Shown: positions 1 through 10,771 of the stretch, piece after piece
How the letters are laid out: the number at the start of each line of letters is the position of its first letter
Numbering within the stretch: position 1 is the stretch's first letter
Assembly: GCA_019321725.1 (NCBI GenBank)
Contig: CM033118.1
Location: forward strand, 17,014,071-17,078,070
Source: Paulownia fortunei
Taxonomy: Eukaryota; Streptophyta; Magnoliopsida; Lamiales; Paulowniaceae
Length of the DNA: 64,000 bases
Reading direction: 5' to 3'
The notes under the pieces: generated by a model
The model's input: the letters and a program-made list of their open reading frames with translations, nothing else
The model's database searches: none
What the model was told of the DNA's origin: nothing
Program-made: the position numbers and the translations under genes

Positions 1-851
1 AATTCTTGGCAAAAAAGTCCAATAACTTAGTAAAAAAAATGTAAAAAACATTTATCCATAAATTATCGAATCATCCCAGATATAATGCAAAATCATCTCT
101 ATAAACACTGGCACAGCTTGGATGCTGAATAGAATCTATATGCATATCTTTGAAAAGTTTGAACTAAAATCTGCAATATTCTGAAATTATTCTGAGAAAA
201 TAATTTTGGCCATTGTAGCTTCAAGACGTGATTGTAGGCCAATATATGTACATGATCCTACAGTGCCAAAGCTACAGCATTACTCCAACATCTGCTGCAG
301 CAGCCCTTCGTTTCTATCAATAATGGTCGCTGGTAAAGAGGAAGATTACACCGGAGTTGTACCCATATGGAACTACTGGGGCTGTTGGAGCACACTATCA
401 TACAGCTAAATACAATGTTCGGCGGGGAGATCTTGTGGGTGAGCAGCAAATGGAGTTAAGGCTGGTCCCATAACCAGCTTCTCTCTCGTTAGTAGGGGTG
501 CCACTTTTGGAAACCATGTATGGGGACATGGCTGTGGACCTTGTGGTTCAGTCATCCGTCTTTAAGACCCTTTGTCTGGATCATCTTCCTTACAGCTTAT
601 GCCACAAACGGCAAGGAACCAGTGTCTATGTTTAACAGTTCAGTCTTTAATAAGACATGAGCAGGTGGGTGGAGGGGAGGAGTGAATAGACGGGTTTACC
701 CCTGCAAATTGTTATTCCAGTGCAAATTTCAACTGAAATGTGAGTGCGTCTGTTCACTGCCAAGCTTTGACACTACTCTTATTTTCCACATATAAATCAA
801 AGCTTTCGCCATGCAGAAAAGTTGCAATCTTGAAGGACTGAGTTGTATGTA
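1..851 (+). other. Left-edge region with possible terminal exon of an unidentified gene
   Basis: The stretch from about 200 to 660 is richer in G and C than ordinary intergenic DNA here. One + frame is open from 324 to a TAA at 471-473 and reads ...YPYGTTGAVGAHYHTAKYNV..., ending MELRLVP. The same frame upstream (about 264-320) also looks protein-like (SITPTSAAAALRFYQ) but is closed by a TAA at 321-323. It could be the last exon of a gene entering from the left, or a decayed gene end. I do not recognise the protein. The bases after 480 look like a 3' UTR, and 660-851 is the leader and promoter side of the PPR gene. Confidence 0.25.
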
Positions 852-852
852 A
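847..852 (+). promoter_or_regulatory. Minimal start-stop uORF (AUGUAA) overlapping the PPR start codon
   Basis: The sequence ATGTAATGAAC places an ATG directly followed by TAA. The last A of that stop (852) is the first A of the main ATG (852-854). A scanning ribosome would meet AUG-stop immediately before the real start. AUGUAA start-stops are known in plants to stall ribosomes, for example in the boron transporter NIP5;1. Whether this one acts depends on where transcription starts. Confidence 0.6.
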
Positions 853-2783
853 TGAACAGCGCAGAGCAATTCTGCGTTTCACTCTTGAACAACTGCAGAA
901 CTCTGAGATCCCTCCAACAATTCCATGCCCAAGCCAACAAAACCGGCCTCGATTCCGACACGCTTGTCGCCGGAAAGCTACTCCTCCACTGCGCCGTTCA
1001 CCTCTCTGGCGCCCTGGACTATGCTCGCCGCCTCCTCCACCACACCCCGAATCCCGACTCCTTCATGTACAACACCCTTATTCGCGGCTTCTCCGACTCA
1101 GACTCACCCCAGAGTTCAATCTCCACATTTTCTCTTATGCTTAAGAATTTGGATTCTCCTATTGATAGTTTCTCCTTGGCCTTTACGCTTAAATCCGCGG
1201 CTAATATGCGGTGTTTACAAACTGGGATTCAGCTACATTGCCAGGCTTTGACGCGTGGGCTTAATACCCACCTCTTTGTGGGCACTACATTGATCAGTAT
1301 GTATGCGGAGTGTGGGTATGTTAAGTTTGCCGAAAGTATGTTCGATGAAATTCCTGAACCAAATGTTGTGACGTGGAATGCGCTGTTAACGGCTTTCTTT
1401 AGGTGTGTTGATGTAAAAGGTGCGGAGCGAGTCTTTAATTTGATGCCTGCAAAGAACTTGGCTTCTTATAATTTGATGCTCGGGGGATATACGAAACTGG
1501 GGGAGTTCGAGTTGGCGAAGAGGGTGTTTGGGGAGATGCCAACGAGGGATGAGGTATCTTGGAGTACGATGATTGTGGGGTTGGCACAACACGGGTGTTT
1601 TGATGAGGCGTTTGGATATTTTAGGGGGTTACATAGGGTGGGGATGAGGCCTAATGAGGTGAGCTTGACAGGGGTTTTATCTGCGTGTGCACAAGCTGGG
1701 GCACTAGAGTTTGCAAAGATATTACATGGTTTTATTGAGAAAGTAGGGTTGGTTTGGATTACTCCAGTAAATAATGCACTTACAGATACTTACTCCAAGT
1801 GTGGGAGTCTAGATATGGCTCGTTTGGTATTTCAGAGGATGCCAGGGAGAAAGAGTATCGTTTCTTGGACATCAATGATTGTGGGCTTGGCAATTCAAGG
1901 GTATGGTGAAGAGGCACTAGATCTTTTTCATGAGATGGAGGAATCCGGGATCAATCCAGATGGGGTTGCGTTCATTGCAATCCTCTATGCATGTAGTCAT
2001 GCTGGTTTGGTTGATCAAGGATGTGAAGTTTTTGATAAAATGACCAAAGTGTATGGGATTAAGCCTGAAATCGAACATTATGGATGTATGGTTGATTTAT
2101 ATGGTCGGGCTGGTCAGCTACTGAAGGCTTACAATTTTGTAACTCAGATGCCAATTCCACCTAATGCTGTTATCTGGCGGACACTTCTTGGCGCTTGCAG
2201 CTTCCATGGCAATGTGAAATTGGCAGAGCAGGTGAAGAAAAGGCTCTTAGAGTTGGATCCTAACAATTCTGGTGATCATGTTTTACTGTCAAACATATAT
2301 GCTGTTGCAGGGAAATGGAAGGATGTTGCCACAGTGAGACAATCTATGGCTGAGCTTAAGTTGACCAAAACTCCTGGTTGGAGTATGATTGAAGTGGATA
2401 AGGTCATGTATGCTTTTATAGCAGGTGTGAAACAAGATGATGTAACAAAGGAGGCTTATGACAAGCTAAAGGAAATAATGTTGAAGCTTAGAGTTGAAGG
2501 AGGTTATGTTCCCGAAGTTGTCAATGTTTTGCACGATATTGAAGAGGAAGAAAAGGAAGATGCAATAATTGCACACAGTGAGAAGTTGGCTGTTGCTTTT
2601 GGGATGGCAGGATTGGCCGAGGGTAGCATCATAAGAATTGTGAAGAACTTGAGAGTTTGCAAAGATTGTCATAATGTAATGAAATTGATTTCTAAGGTTT
2701 ATAAATTGGAGATTATGCTGAGAGATAGAAGTCGATTCCACTCTTTCAAGGATGGCACTTGCTCCTGCAGAGATTACTGGTGA
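852..2783 (+). CDS. PLS-class pentatricopeptide repeat protein with E, E+ and DYW domains (At1g74630-like)
   Basis: A 643-residue intronless ORF. I chose the ATG at 852 because the frame upstream has only a TTG, and the N-terminus ([20 protein letters not shown]) aligns with what I recall of Arabidopsis At1g74630. PPR motifs fill roughly residues 30-440 ([27 protein letters not shown]). The E/E+ region follows (about 440-545), then a complete DYW domain: HSEKLA at 575-580 (the HxE zinc and catalytic motif), CKDCH at 603-607, and the C-terminal [14 protein letters not shown] at 630-643. Such proteins bind organelle transcripts with their repeats, and the DYW domain is the C-to-U deaminase. Location is probably chloroplast or mitochondrion; no clear transit peptide is visible. 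It is convergent with the second PPR gene. The RNA target cannot be deduced here. Confidence 0.93.
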   Translation: MNSAEQFCVSLLNNCRTLRSLQQFHAQANKTGLDSDTLVAGKLLLHCAVHLSGALDYARRLLHHTPNPDSFMYNTLIRGFSDSDSPQSSISTFSLMLKNLDSPIDSFSLAFTLKSAANMRCLQTGIQLHCQALTRGLNTHLFVGTTLISMYAECGYVKFAESMFDEIPEPNVVTWNALLTAFFRCVDVKGAERVFNLMPAKNLASYNLMLGGYTKLGEFELAKRVFGEMPTRDEVSWSTMIVGLAQHGCFDEAFGYFRGLHRVGMRPNEVSLTGVLSACAQAGALEFAKILHGFIEKVGLVWITPVNNALTDTYSKCGSLDMARLVFQRMPGRKSIVSWTSMIVGLAIQGYGEEALDLFHEMEESGINPDGVAFIAILYACSHAGLVDQGCEVFDKMTKVYGIKPEIEHYGCMVDLYGRAGQLLKAYNFVTQMPIPPNAVIWRTLLGACSFHGNVKLAEQVKKRLLELDPNNSGDHVLLSNIYAVAGKWKDVATVRQSMAELKLTKTPGWSMIEVDKVMYAFIAGVKQDDVTKEAYDKLKEIMLKLRVEGGYVPEVVNVLHDIEEEEKEDAIIAHSEKLAVAFGMAGLAEGSIIRIVKNLRVCKDCHNVMKLISKVYKLEIMLRDRSRFHSFKDGTCSCRDYW

Positions 2784-4317
2784 AGTGATTTGTGTCTTGG
2801 AAATTGGTTGCTTTGGTTACATTGTCTGCTATCTATAAAGGAAAACATTCTTGGAAGCTGGCAATCCCAGAATATGGAGACATTCGTGGCTGTTTTGAGG
2901 CCCTTGGAAGGCCGAGGTTAGAGGAGAGTTTCTTGGAATGTTATTATTTAGTGGACGACGAAAATGCAAGCCTGACAAAGTTAAGGGGTTCCTATATCTG
3001 GAAGTAGGCTGAGTAAGGACAGGTGAGAATCAGCATAGTTGCTAAAGAGGCTTGAAAGAGCTAAGAAAATGACCAAGCATCAAAGGAAAACATTCTAGAA
3101 TGATTTAAATAAAGACGCATATGATTTAAATGCTAGAGCGTTCCCATGCAATGTCATTAGCTCAAACAATATCTGCACTTGCCATACACAATAATGGATG
3201 AATAGACGAAATCTCAACAGTTATACTTAAAACATATTGTGCGCATATATGTATTAGAACATTTGGGACACAAGGAAACCAAACTATGGTGAGGATGATG
3301 TAATGATACGAGTAGTCAATAGTGTGGGGGTAAACAGACTTTTGTTATGCACTTTGTATTACATATTCCCGTTTAGATATAATGTGATGTGTTTGATCAT
3401 TGTGAACAGGAGACGGTCAAATAATTAATATTATGAAGACTGGGAAGACAAATATGCTAAACAGTCCATGAAAAAAGGCCAAGCATGGAATTCTTCCCAT
3501 CAGTTATACACAACATATAATGAGTCTCCTGTAACAGAAAATAAAAAATCAATCTCTATAAGACTTTCCAAACTATAGGAAATTCTACTCAATAACAGGA
3601 GGTGGATATTGTTGAGTATTCCAAAAATTGACAGATAAAGCGACAGCAAAAATATAGTTACCTCTTTGCGAACCACACACATCGCAGTGTGGCATCCTTG
3701 AATCTGCTACCTTAGAAAGTTGTTTTTGAAGGTCAACATTATCCCAGATCACTCCATCAATTTGATGATGGTTTGAGAAGTATATAAAAGAACAAAGGCA
3801 AACCATCGGTTGGGACAACAGTTTAAAATGCATATGACACAACTTGTGCCAACACACAGTCCAGTCATAAAAAAATCAACTATTTCATTACTGAAGTTGA
3901 CATCATTTGTATGAAAAAGAACATCCTACACGCTCAGAAACAGTTTATCCCGTAATCCAGTGCTTCATTTCCAGAAGTTAAGGAGACACAAATTCCATTA
4001 ATATATTCCTCACTGAGAGTAACTACTGCAAGAAACTAGGATACCTAATCTTAAGAGTTTTGTGGTTATCATAGAACAAGAAGAAATATGATCTGAGTTC
4101 CTTGTTTCCAGAGGTGAGTTTGATCAACCTGAACTTGGCTGTAGAGATGCCCATGCTTCTCAAAATCATTGGCCCGCTAACTGATGGAATGAGTACAAAC
4201 TCTTTATCTTAACCTGTTAATGCAAATTCAGATTCAGTATTCGTAAAACATTTGACTTGTTGAAGCATCAGAAAAATAGCTTATATTTATAAAATGAGTA
4301 GAGTTCAAAGAATAGAA

Positions 4318-4475
4318 GGTGCCTTGGCTTAATGGTAAAGGTTGATCAAATATGATGTAGAGGTCACAGGTTCGTGCTGTGGAAACAGCTGATCTGCTTG
4401 CACAGGTAAGGCTATGCAGATCTTACCCTTCCTTGCCCTGCAGAGGCAGGAGCCTCATGAGCTGGGTATGCCCAT
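4318..4475 (+). mobile_element. tRNA-derived SINE resembling the Au SINE family
   Basis: About 158 bp with an internal pol III promoter: A box TGGCTTAATGG at 4325-4335 and B box GGTTCGTGCTG at 4369-4379. The part after the B box (GGAAACAGC, then GGTAAGGCTATGCAGATCTT, CCCTTCC, and GGCAGGAGCCTCATGAGCTG) has the order of motifs I know from the plant Au SINE (GTAAGGCTGC, ACCCTTCC, GCGGGAGCC). It differs from the consensus at many places, so it is an old copy. No obvious target duplication was found. Confidence 0.75.
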
Positions 4476-4704
4476 ATTAGAGTCAAACAATATAAAACAA
4501 TCAGTAACAGTAACGCTTAAGGGTTGAAAGGGAAACCTATATTTAGGATTCATGCATGCCTAAAAGATTGCAGATTATTCAGAGACAAAGGCTCTCCATT
4601 TCTAAAATGGAATTCTTTTTCCCAAAAGAACCCTTTCATTTAAGTAATCATGCGATGCCACCAACTATCATCCACTACCTTTGATGACAATAATAAAAAA
4701 CATA

Positions 4705-5012
4705 CGCCCCCCCGTGGGCATGGCATAAGGGTAATATGGTTGGAGGATTCCCTTGAGTATCGGGGTTCGAATACTAGTGGATGCTGAGACTATGGCGCGC
4801 TTGTATTGCCCCTTCGGGGGTCCATACCTCGTGACGTGAAGGGGAATCTGGTGGGAGGGTTGGCCACACCGAATGTCGACTCCAACCATGTATAGGGTGT
4901 GTCACCGTATTTACCCAAAGGGCAAATCAGGCGGAAGACCGTCCTCTTCCAAGACTAGTCAAAGTGAAGCCTGGAACTTGGGTATAAAAAAATTAAAAAA
5001 ATAATTAAAAAA
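4705..5012 (+). mobile_element. Second tRNA-derived SINE with A-rich tail
   Basis: A-box-like TGGCATAAGGG at 4721-4731 and B-box-like GGTTCGAATAC at 4764-4774, followed by about 200 bp of unrelated body and an A-rich tail from 4986. The body (TGCCCCTTCGGGGGTCCATA and so on) does not resemble the Au-type copy 230 bp upstream, so it is a different family. GC content is clearly above its surroundings. Exact ends and target duplication were not resolved. Confidence 0.65.
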
Positions 5013-5777
5013 ATATATATATATATAAGATACTCAAATTCTCATTGTTTCAACTCTAATCTAAAACTCCGAGCCAAAATGAATCTAAAATATTCATAGC
5101 TGACACCAATTTATTGACTAATTGGGATTATTAATTTTTTCCTCCCAAACAGTAGACAGCCAGATTTTGTAATCAGAACAAGTCTCATTTACATGACTCA
5201 AATAAAATATTATCAGAAACTGACATTATGGAATAAATTAAAATTTTGGCAAAAGTTCAATGAAAATTGTACTCATACCCTTGACTAGGCAAGTTTACTC
5301 TCATATTGCCCTGTCTGTCCACACTAGAAACTACAGGGAGAATTGTTTTAAGCATGATACATACGAATCCACCTACATTTCCTAAGTCTGTCTGTCTTTT
5401 ACAGACGGAGTATGATTTCAGCAGCAAAGCTGTTTGGACCCATCTTGAAGCTACATTTCAAGAATAATTAATATGAAACTGCAAATTCACTTTCAATATT
5501 TCACTTTGTAGCCTTCAGATCCTCTCAGATCCACATCGGGGCACTGCCACAGCCTGCAGCAAAATTAAATAGGCACAGCTTGTAAATTTATTCATTGTCC
5601 CGTCACCAACAAAACTTCAAGCTGTGTGATCAACCTATAAAATGGGGAGCTTTTCCATGCCGCCTTTGGGGCTTTCTGAGATACCCTTTAGCTTCTGCAG
5701 ACAACATGCAGGGAACTAGATCTAGGTACTCCCAGACATGAAAAGCCAACTCACTAAGATCCTTTCATTGACTCGTA

Positions 5778-7802
5778 TCACTCTTTCAGATAAGAGACAG
5801 AACTTTTTCCTGCTGTTTTAGGAGCTTTCTGAACAACCATGAAGTTTCTATGAGAAACAACATCACCCCATCTTCCAGCTTCAGCATATATATTGGAGGA
5901 AATTATGAAATCTCCAGAGTCATGGGAAATGTTTAGTTCTGTTATGCCAGTAACTAAGTTCAATCCAAGATTGATGTGGCCATGAACCCTACATGCATTT
6001 ATTAACATTCTCCAAACAAGTGCATTCGGTTCCATTGGCATCTTTCGAATAAATTTTTGAGCATCTTCTATTTTTCCAGCTCTAGCAAGCGTGTCAACCA
6101 TGCAGCCACAATGCTCAATCTGCGGTTTGATATGGTACACTTTATGCATTATATCATATAATTTTCTCCCTTCATCAACCAGACCAGCATGGTCGCATGC
6201 TGACAGTACTCCAATGAAGGTAACAGAATTAGGAACAAATTTCTTGGCACACATTTGTTTAAAAGCAGCAAGAGATTTATCTCCTTCACCATTTATGGCG
6301 TGACCAACTATCATTGACGTCCATGAAATGACATCTTTCTGGGGCATCCTATCAAAAACAGCTCTAGCTTTTGCCATGCACCCACATTTTGCATACATAT
6401 CAATAAGAGCATTTCCCAAAACTATACTTCCTTTAAAGAGCTCACTACTCTCCACAATAGAATGCAGAAGAATACCGTGATGTAGTTCCCCTGTATCACG
6501 ACAAGCCATAAGTAATCCCAGAATGGTTACTTCATCTGGCTCTAATTCTCTGGACTTGATCTGATTGAGTAGCTTTAAAGCTTCCCTAGCAAGTCCATCT
6601 TCAATATATGCATGTATCATAGCGTTCCAATATTCAATATTTTGCTTTGGCAGTTCATCAAAAAGTTTCCTTGCAGACTCCACTTTTCTGCATTTTGCAT
6701 ACATGTTGATCAGCGCCGTTCCTACAGAAACATCAGACTCTAGCCCAGTAGCTTTTACATGACCATGGATCATCCTCCCCAAACAAAAATCTTTGCCAGC
6801 AGCACAAGCAGACAACAAGCAACTGAAAGACACTTTATCAACTCCCATGTCCTCAATCCTCATTTTTCTAAACAAGGAAAATGCTTGTGCGCAATCACCG
6901 CTATTAACATACCCACAAATCATAGTATTCCATGAAATCAGATCTTTTTCAGGCATGTCTCTAAATATACTTGCAGCATCAAAGATACATCCAAATTTAG
7001 CATACAAATCAATAAGCGCATTGCATATTTCAGTATTGAAGTCCAATCCTATCTTAAAACAACAGCAATGAAGTGCATTTCCAGTTCTACATCCTCCAAA
7101 TTCGACACAACCGGATACTAAAATCACTAAAGTAACATAATTGGGCTTCACATTTGAACCAAAGCAACCACTCAACATTTTGACAAACAGGTTCAGACCC
7201 ACATCAAGGTTTCCTCTATTAACAAACCCAGATATCATACAATTAACACTAACAACACTTTTCTCCAAAACCGTATCAAACAACACGGCAGCATAACTCA
7301 TCAAATTCACAGAACCCATGTAAAAACTAACAATACTGTTCAATACATTCACATTGTAATCTAACCCAAGCCTAATAACATGACAGTGTATCGACTTACC
7401 CTCAAGAAAAGCCTGAGCTTTGTTACAAGCTTTAATCAGAGAAGCATAAATGAAAGGATCGTCGTGAAAAAGGGTGCTTCGATTAGCATTTTCCATAACA
7501 GTCCGCATTTCTTGGAACAAAGAAAGTGCCTTTAAAGGGCTGGTGGCTGATGCATGTCTGATCATGAGATTCCATTTATTGGGTTCTTGGACTTGAGGGA
7601 AAACATTGGTTGCGTGAGAGAAAGTTGAGGGATTAGAGAGATAGAGCTTAAGGAGACAGAGGAGAGTTGATGGGTGGTGAGATTGGAGGCCTGTGGTGAT
7701 CAGTAGAGAGTGGAGTTGGAAGAGTCGACGATGGGAGAGGAGACTTGAAGGTGTTTCTTGGAGAAGTAATTGCGCTAATCGAATTTGAAGAGGGTAATTC
7801 AT
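5778..7802 (-). CDS. PLS-class pentatricopeptide repeat protein, E type without DYW domain
   Basis: A 674-residue intronless ORF on the minus strand. The first ATG is at 7802 (MNYPLQIRLAQLLLQ); the open frame extends 26 codons upstream but starts only with TTG. PPR motifs cover most of the protein, with typical P, L and S repeats ([62 protein letters not shown]). A C-terminal E region follows (NALVWRMLINACRVHGHINL). The protein stops soon after (GKSSVSYLKE), with no HSEKLA, CxDCH or DYW. Proteins of this class bind organelle RNA and, if they edit, probably recruit a DYW partner in trans. An organellar location is inferred. I could not assign a specific orthologue. Confidence 0.88.
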   Translation of the reverse strand: MNYPLQIRLAQLLLQETPSSLLSHRRLFQLHSLLITTGLQSHHPSTLLCLLKLYLSNPSTFSHATNVFPQVQEPNKWNLMIRHASATSPLKALSLFQEMRTVMENANRSTLFHDDPFIYASLIKACNKAQAFLEGKSIHCHVIRLGLDYNVNVLNSIVSFYMGSVNLMSYAAVLFDTVLEKSVVSVNCMISGFVNRGNLDVGLNLFVKMLSGCFGSNVKPNYVTLVILVSGCVEFGGCRTGNALHCCCFKIGLDFNTEICNALIDLYAKFGCIFDAASIFRDMPEKDLISWNTMICGYVNSGDCAQAFSLFRKMRIEDMGVDKVSFSCLLSACAAGKDFCLGRMIHGHVKATGLESDVSVGTALINMYAKCRKVESARKLFDELPKQNIEYWNAMIHAYIEDGLAREALKLLNQIKSRELEPDEVTILGLLMACRDTGELHHGILLHSIVESSELFKGSIVLGNALIDMYAKCGCMAKARAVFDRMPQKDVISWTSMIVGHAINGEGDKSLAAFKQMCAKKFVPNSVTFIGVLSACDHAGLVDEGRKLYDIMHKVYHIKPQIEHCGCMVDTLARAGKIEDAQKFIRKMPMEPNALVWRMLINACRVHGHINLGLNLVTGITELNISHDSGDFIISSNIYAEAGRWGDVVSHRNFMVVQKAPKTAGKSSVSYLKE

Positions 7803-8612
7803 GAAATTTGGTGGTTTGTTTCGCCCGAGCACTCGCAAGTCGCAATGTTGTGCGATGAGATGAGTGGCGTTAGAACTCAAACAATTCTACATATAGTCTG
7901 TGGTTTCTGGTCATGCCCAATGCAGGGCATGGCGGGCCGACTTAGAGGTCGAGCTAGATTGAAAGTTCACGAGCTTTTATTTTTATTACAAAAAATTATA
8001 TTTTGAATTAATCTTATAATTTCAGTAATAATTATAGTGGTGAGGATTCTTAATTATAATTATAGTTGTGATACAAAAAGTAAATATTTACATAATGATA
8101 ATTTTTATTTACTAATTCTTAATAACAAATATTATGATAAATGAGAATAGTTTTATATAAGAAATAATCAAAATTTCAAATCATCTTTATTTTCGTAATT
8201 ATATCATGATAGCTGTAATAACGATGATACTGATAATAATGATAATAATAGTAACATTAGTTGAAGTAATTAAACATAAAATTCATATTAATTCTTAAAT
8301 ATCACATTAGTTTTCATTTTATTTACGTGAGTTCAAGTTTGAATAGAGTCGAATTTATATGATTCATGTTGAATTGAGTCTAGTTTACTTAAACCCTAGC
8401 CAAAATTTATAAGTTTGATGACATCAAATGTTAAGTCAAAATGTTAAAACGAGTTTGAAAATTTTCAAAGTTTCCAGTCAAACTTAATTCATTTACAGTC
8501 TTGCTGTCCATCATGCAAGTTTTGTCCAGAAACAAACATTTGTAATTTTTTAGAACAGAATTTAGTACAAATATTATTGGGATTTCAATTTTTTTCTATT
8601 ATTCTGTGCATG
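7803..8612. other. Upstream region of the minus-strand PPR gene
   Basis: About 7803-7980 is the probable leader and promoter. It contains a perfect 7-bp inverted repeat, CATGCCC (7912-7918) and GGGCATG (7925-7931), with a 6-nt loop. From 7980 on it is AT-rich with nothing recognisable. Confidence 0.5.
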
Positions 8613-9100
8613 TGTGAAACTTTCTCCATACCTTAGGACATATGACCTGATTCATGCCAATGGAGTTTTCAGCTTGTTGTTGAGGAAATTGGGCTCTGGA
8701 TTGGAAATCAACCTGCTTCAAGTCCTCAAAATTCTGTAAATATAACATTAAGCATGTAATGAAACTATATGGTTCACACTTGTATGTGTAACATTTGTAG
8801 CACTGCCTTGGTTGGGACACAGAAAATTTGAGAGTTTCTTCATCTAGAATACTATGTCTGTAGATGTAATACAGAAGGCATCCTCTTAGAAATGGATAGC
8901 ATCTTAAGACCAGAAGGTGCAGTTAATGTCCCGAGGCCATGGTGATGTTCTTATCAGAGTTAGATAACTGTGTCTGATATGAGGTGAAAAACGAAAAGGG
9001 TTGATCATGAGGATGTTCCTCTGGTTGCCGAAAAAAGTACTAATTTGCCATGAAGCAGTATCAGTTTGCTGGAAGAAGAACATCACATCCTCGGGGGTAA
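8613..9100 (+). pseudogene. C-terminal fragment of a DUF248/PMT-type methyltransferase, broken
   Basis: Successive pieces in shifting + frames match the conserved C-terminus of plant PMT proteins (Golgi putative S-adenosylmethionine methyltransferases of the QUA2/TSD2 family). Near 8613: CETFS, then after a frameshift RTYDLIHANGVFSL. After an apparent old intron with its acceptor TAG near 8861: CNTEGILLEMDSILRPEGAV. Then shifted frames give GDVLIRVR and KTKRVDHEDVPLVAEKS, and finally MKQYQFAGRRTSHPRG ends at a TAA at 9098-9100. There are several in-frame stops, including a TGA where the family usually has Trp. The intron suggests a DNA-level duplication rather than a retrocopy. I see no N-terminal two thirds of the gene in the window. 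The following 9101-9480 resembles its former 3' UTR. Confidence 0.75.
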
Positions 9101-10771
9101 GCAGCATGGAAGAATGACCGTTTTTGGCAAATAGCAGCAACCATTTACTAACTGAACCTGGTATCAGTTTATTTTTCACAGGAACTAACAAAAACTTTCA
9201 CAATGTTGTAAGATGATCGCCTTGTCTTATTGTTCTTACATTTTTTTTCCCATTGTAAGGCATCTATATCTTTGTGAAGCCGTATAATCTGTAACGTGAC
9301 TAGGCCCTCATGTTTAGTCTTCTGTTGTCGTAGACAACTCCCTCTGCTTTAAAGATTGATTGTGTTTTTGGCTATTCTTTCTGTAAGATGTACTTATGTT
9401 ACTCAATGTGAAAGTACTATGTATGTAACTTATGATTGGAACCAGCTATTCATGATAAAGCTACCCCTGTATACATATTGTTTGCGTACTTGAAATGAAC
9501 CTCACCCTATACAATTGAAGATAATTTGAAGAAGTGATCTGTAAATAATCTACTATCATTCAGAATAAAGCAATAGCATTAGAATACTAGACTAGAAAGG
9601 AGTTTCTGCCATGAATATAACTATTTGGAGATGTTGGAAATTGGGTCCGGTTTTGGACCCATGACTCAATTGACATCCACTCAACATGTGTTTATGACAA
9701 CATTTTTTTTTCAACAGGAGGCAAGCCTACAACTTTTGCTTTCTGTCAGGAAATGGTTAAAAAAGCAACATATTTTCATGGAAAAGAAACCCATTACAGT
9801 AAATGTGTCATCTGCTGGATCAACTTAGCATAAATCTAATAATTATTCAACTAAGCTGAAAAGATTGTGATACAGTTGTGCAGCCACAATTTCATCCATT
9901 TCCAGCTGAATGATCTTTTCCAATCACTGATACCAGCTACCAAACTCTGTGAAGTACTCAGAGTATAAAGTATTTGGAGATTCAAAATCATCAAATTTAT
10001 TATGATATGGACTCTGTTGTCCCTACTTTGTGGGCTCTCTTGGTTGAATGAATGGAGGCCCTTACACCTTGTTTTCCAGCCACCACTGCATCTGCTGCCT
10101 TTGATAGAATTCCGGACCTCCCATTAAATGTGCATTCCTAAACTGAAAAGCATGTAATAAATGTACATCATATTCAATTCCAGTGACATCTATAATGACT
10201 AATTTTACCTACATTTTTGTTTCTTGAATCCAGTTAAAGTTCTGACAGAACAATTCAAGATTATTGACCTGTATATCTATTTTTCTCGCACAACACCGTA
10301 GATTGTGAGAAAACTTAGCAACATGGATGAGAGATATGTGCAAGAAAATTATTTGGGCCTGGGACCAGCTTGCTATACCAATGAATCTTTAACCCTCAAA
10401 CCATCAGAAACAGAGTTAGGATTATGGGACGGATGTGAGAATTGTAAAAGTGAAAACTGTAATGTAGGATCCACTGTCTTGCTGTTATGTGCCCCTTTCC
10501 ATGCCTACTTAAGGGACATCTTTTCATGAAGCCAATGAAAACAAAAGCCTTTCTGAAACCAAAACTTGGTTCCATAATATTCATGCTTTTCCTTTAGTCG
10601 ATACACTTTGTCTCATAAAAATCTTCTGCTATATTTGTAAACTGATATATCAAGTTCCCCAATATCCTGCTGTCTTGAATAGTTTGTCTTTCTTTCTGAT
10701 TTACAATTAATTTTCCATATTTCTTTGCATCTGATTTATACCACACACACACAACCAAAGCTTCAAAACTC
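9101..10771. other. Intergenic region and PKS promoter/leader
   Basis: The first 380 bases look like the decayed 3' UTR of the methyltransferase pseudogene. The remainder contains no convincing ORF. The last 300 bases before the PKS start, with a short CA run at 10743-10753, are probably the leader of that gene. Confidence 0.5.

Larger units (their letters stand above)
2784..5777. other. Intergenic region between two convergent PPR genes
   Basis: About 2784-3100 is probably the 3' UTR of the DYW-PPR gene, and about 5400-5777 that of the minus-strand PPR gene. Between them I see no convincing gene; small ORFs near 2792-3007 and 3585-3857 have no recognisable similarity. Two tRNA-derived SINEs lie here and are listed separately. 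Confidence 0.6.

Noticed and set aside
2792..3007. 71-residue ORF directly after the DYW-PPR gene
   Set aside because: It lies in the expected 3' UTR and has no family resemblance.
4318..4780. A-box/B-box pairs as possible tRNA genes
   Set aside because: No acceptor or anticodon stem can be formed and the spacing and bodies fit SINEs, not functional tRNAs.
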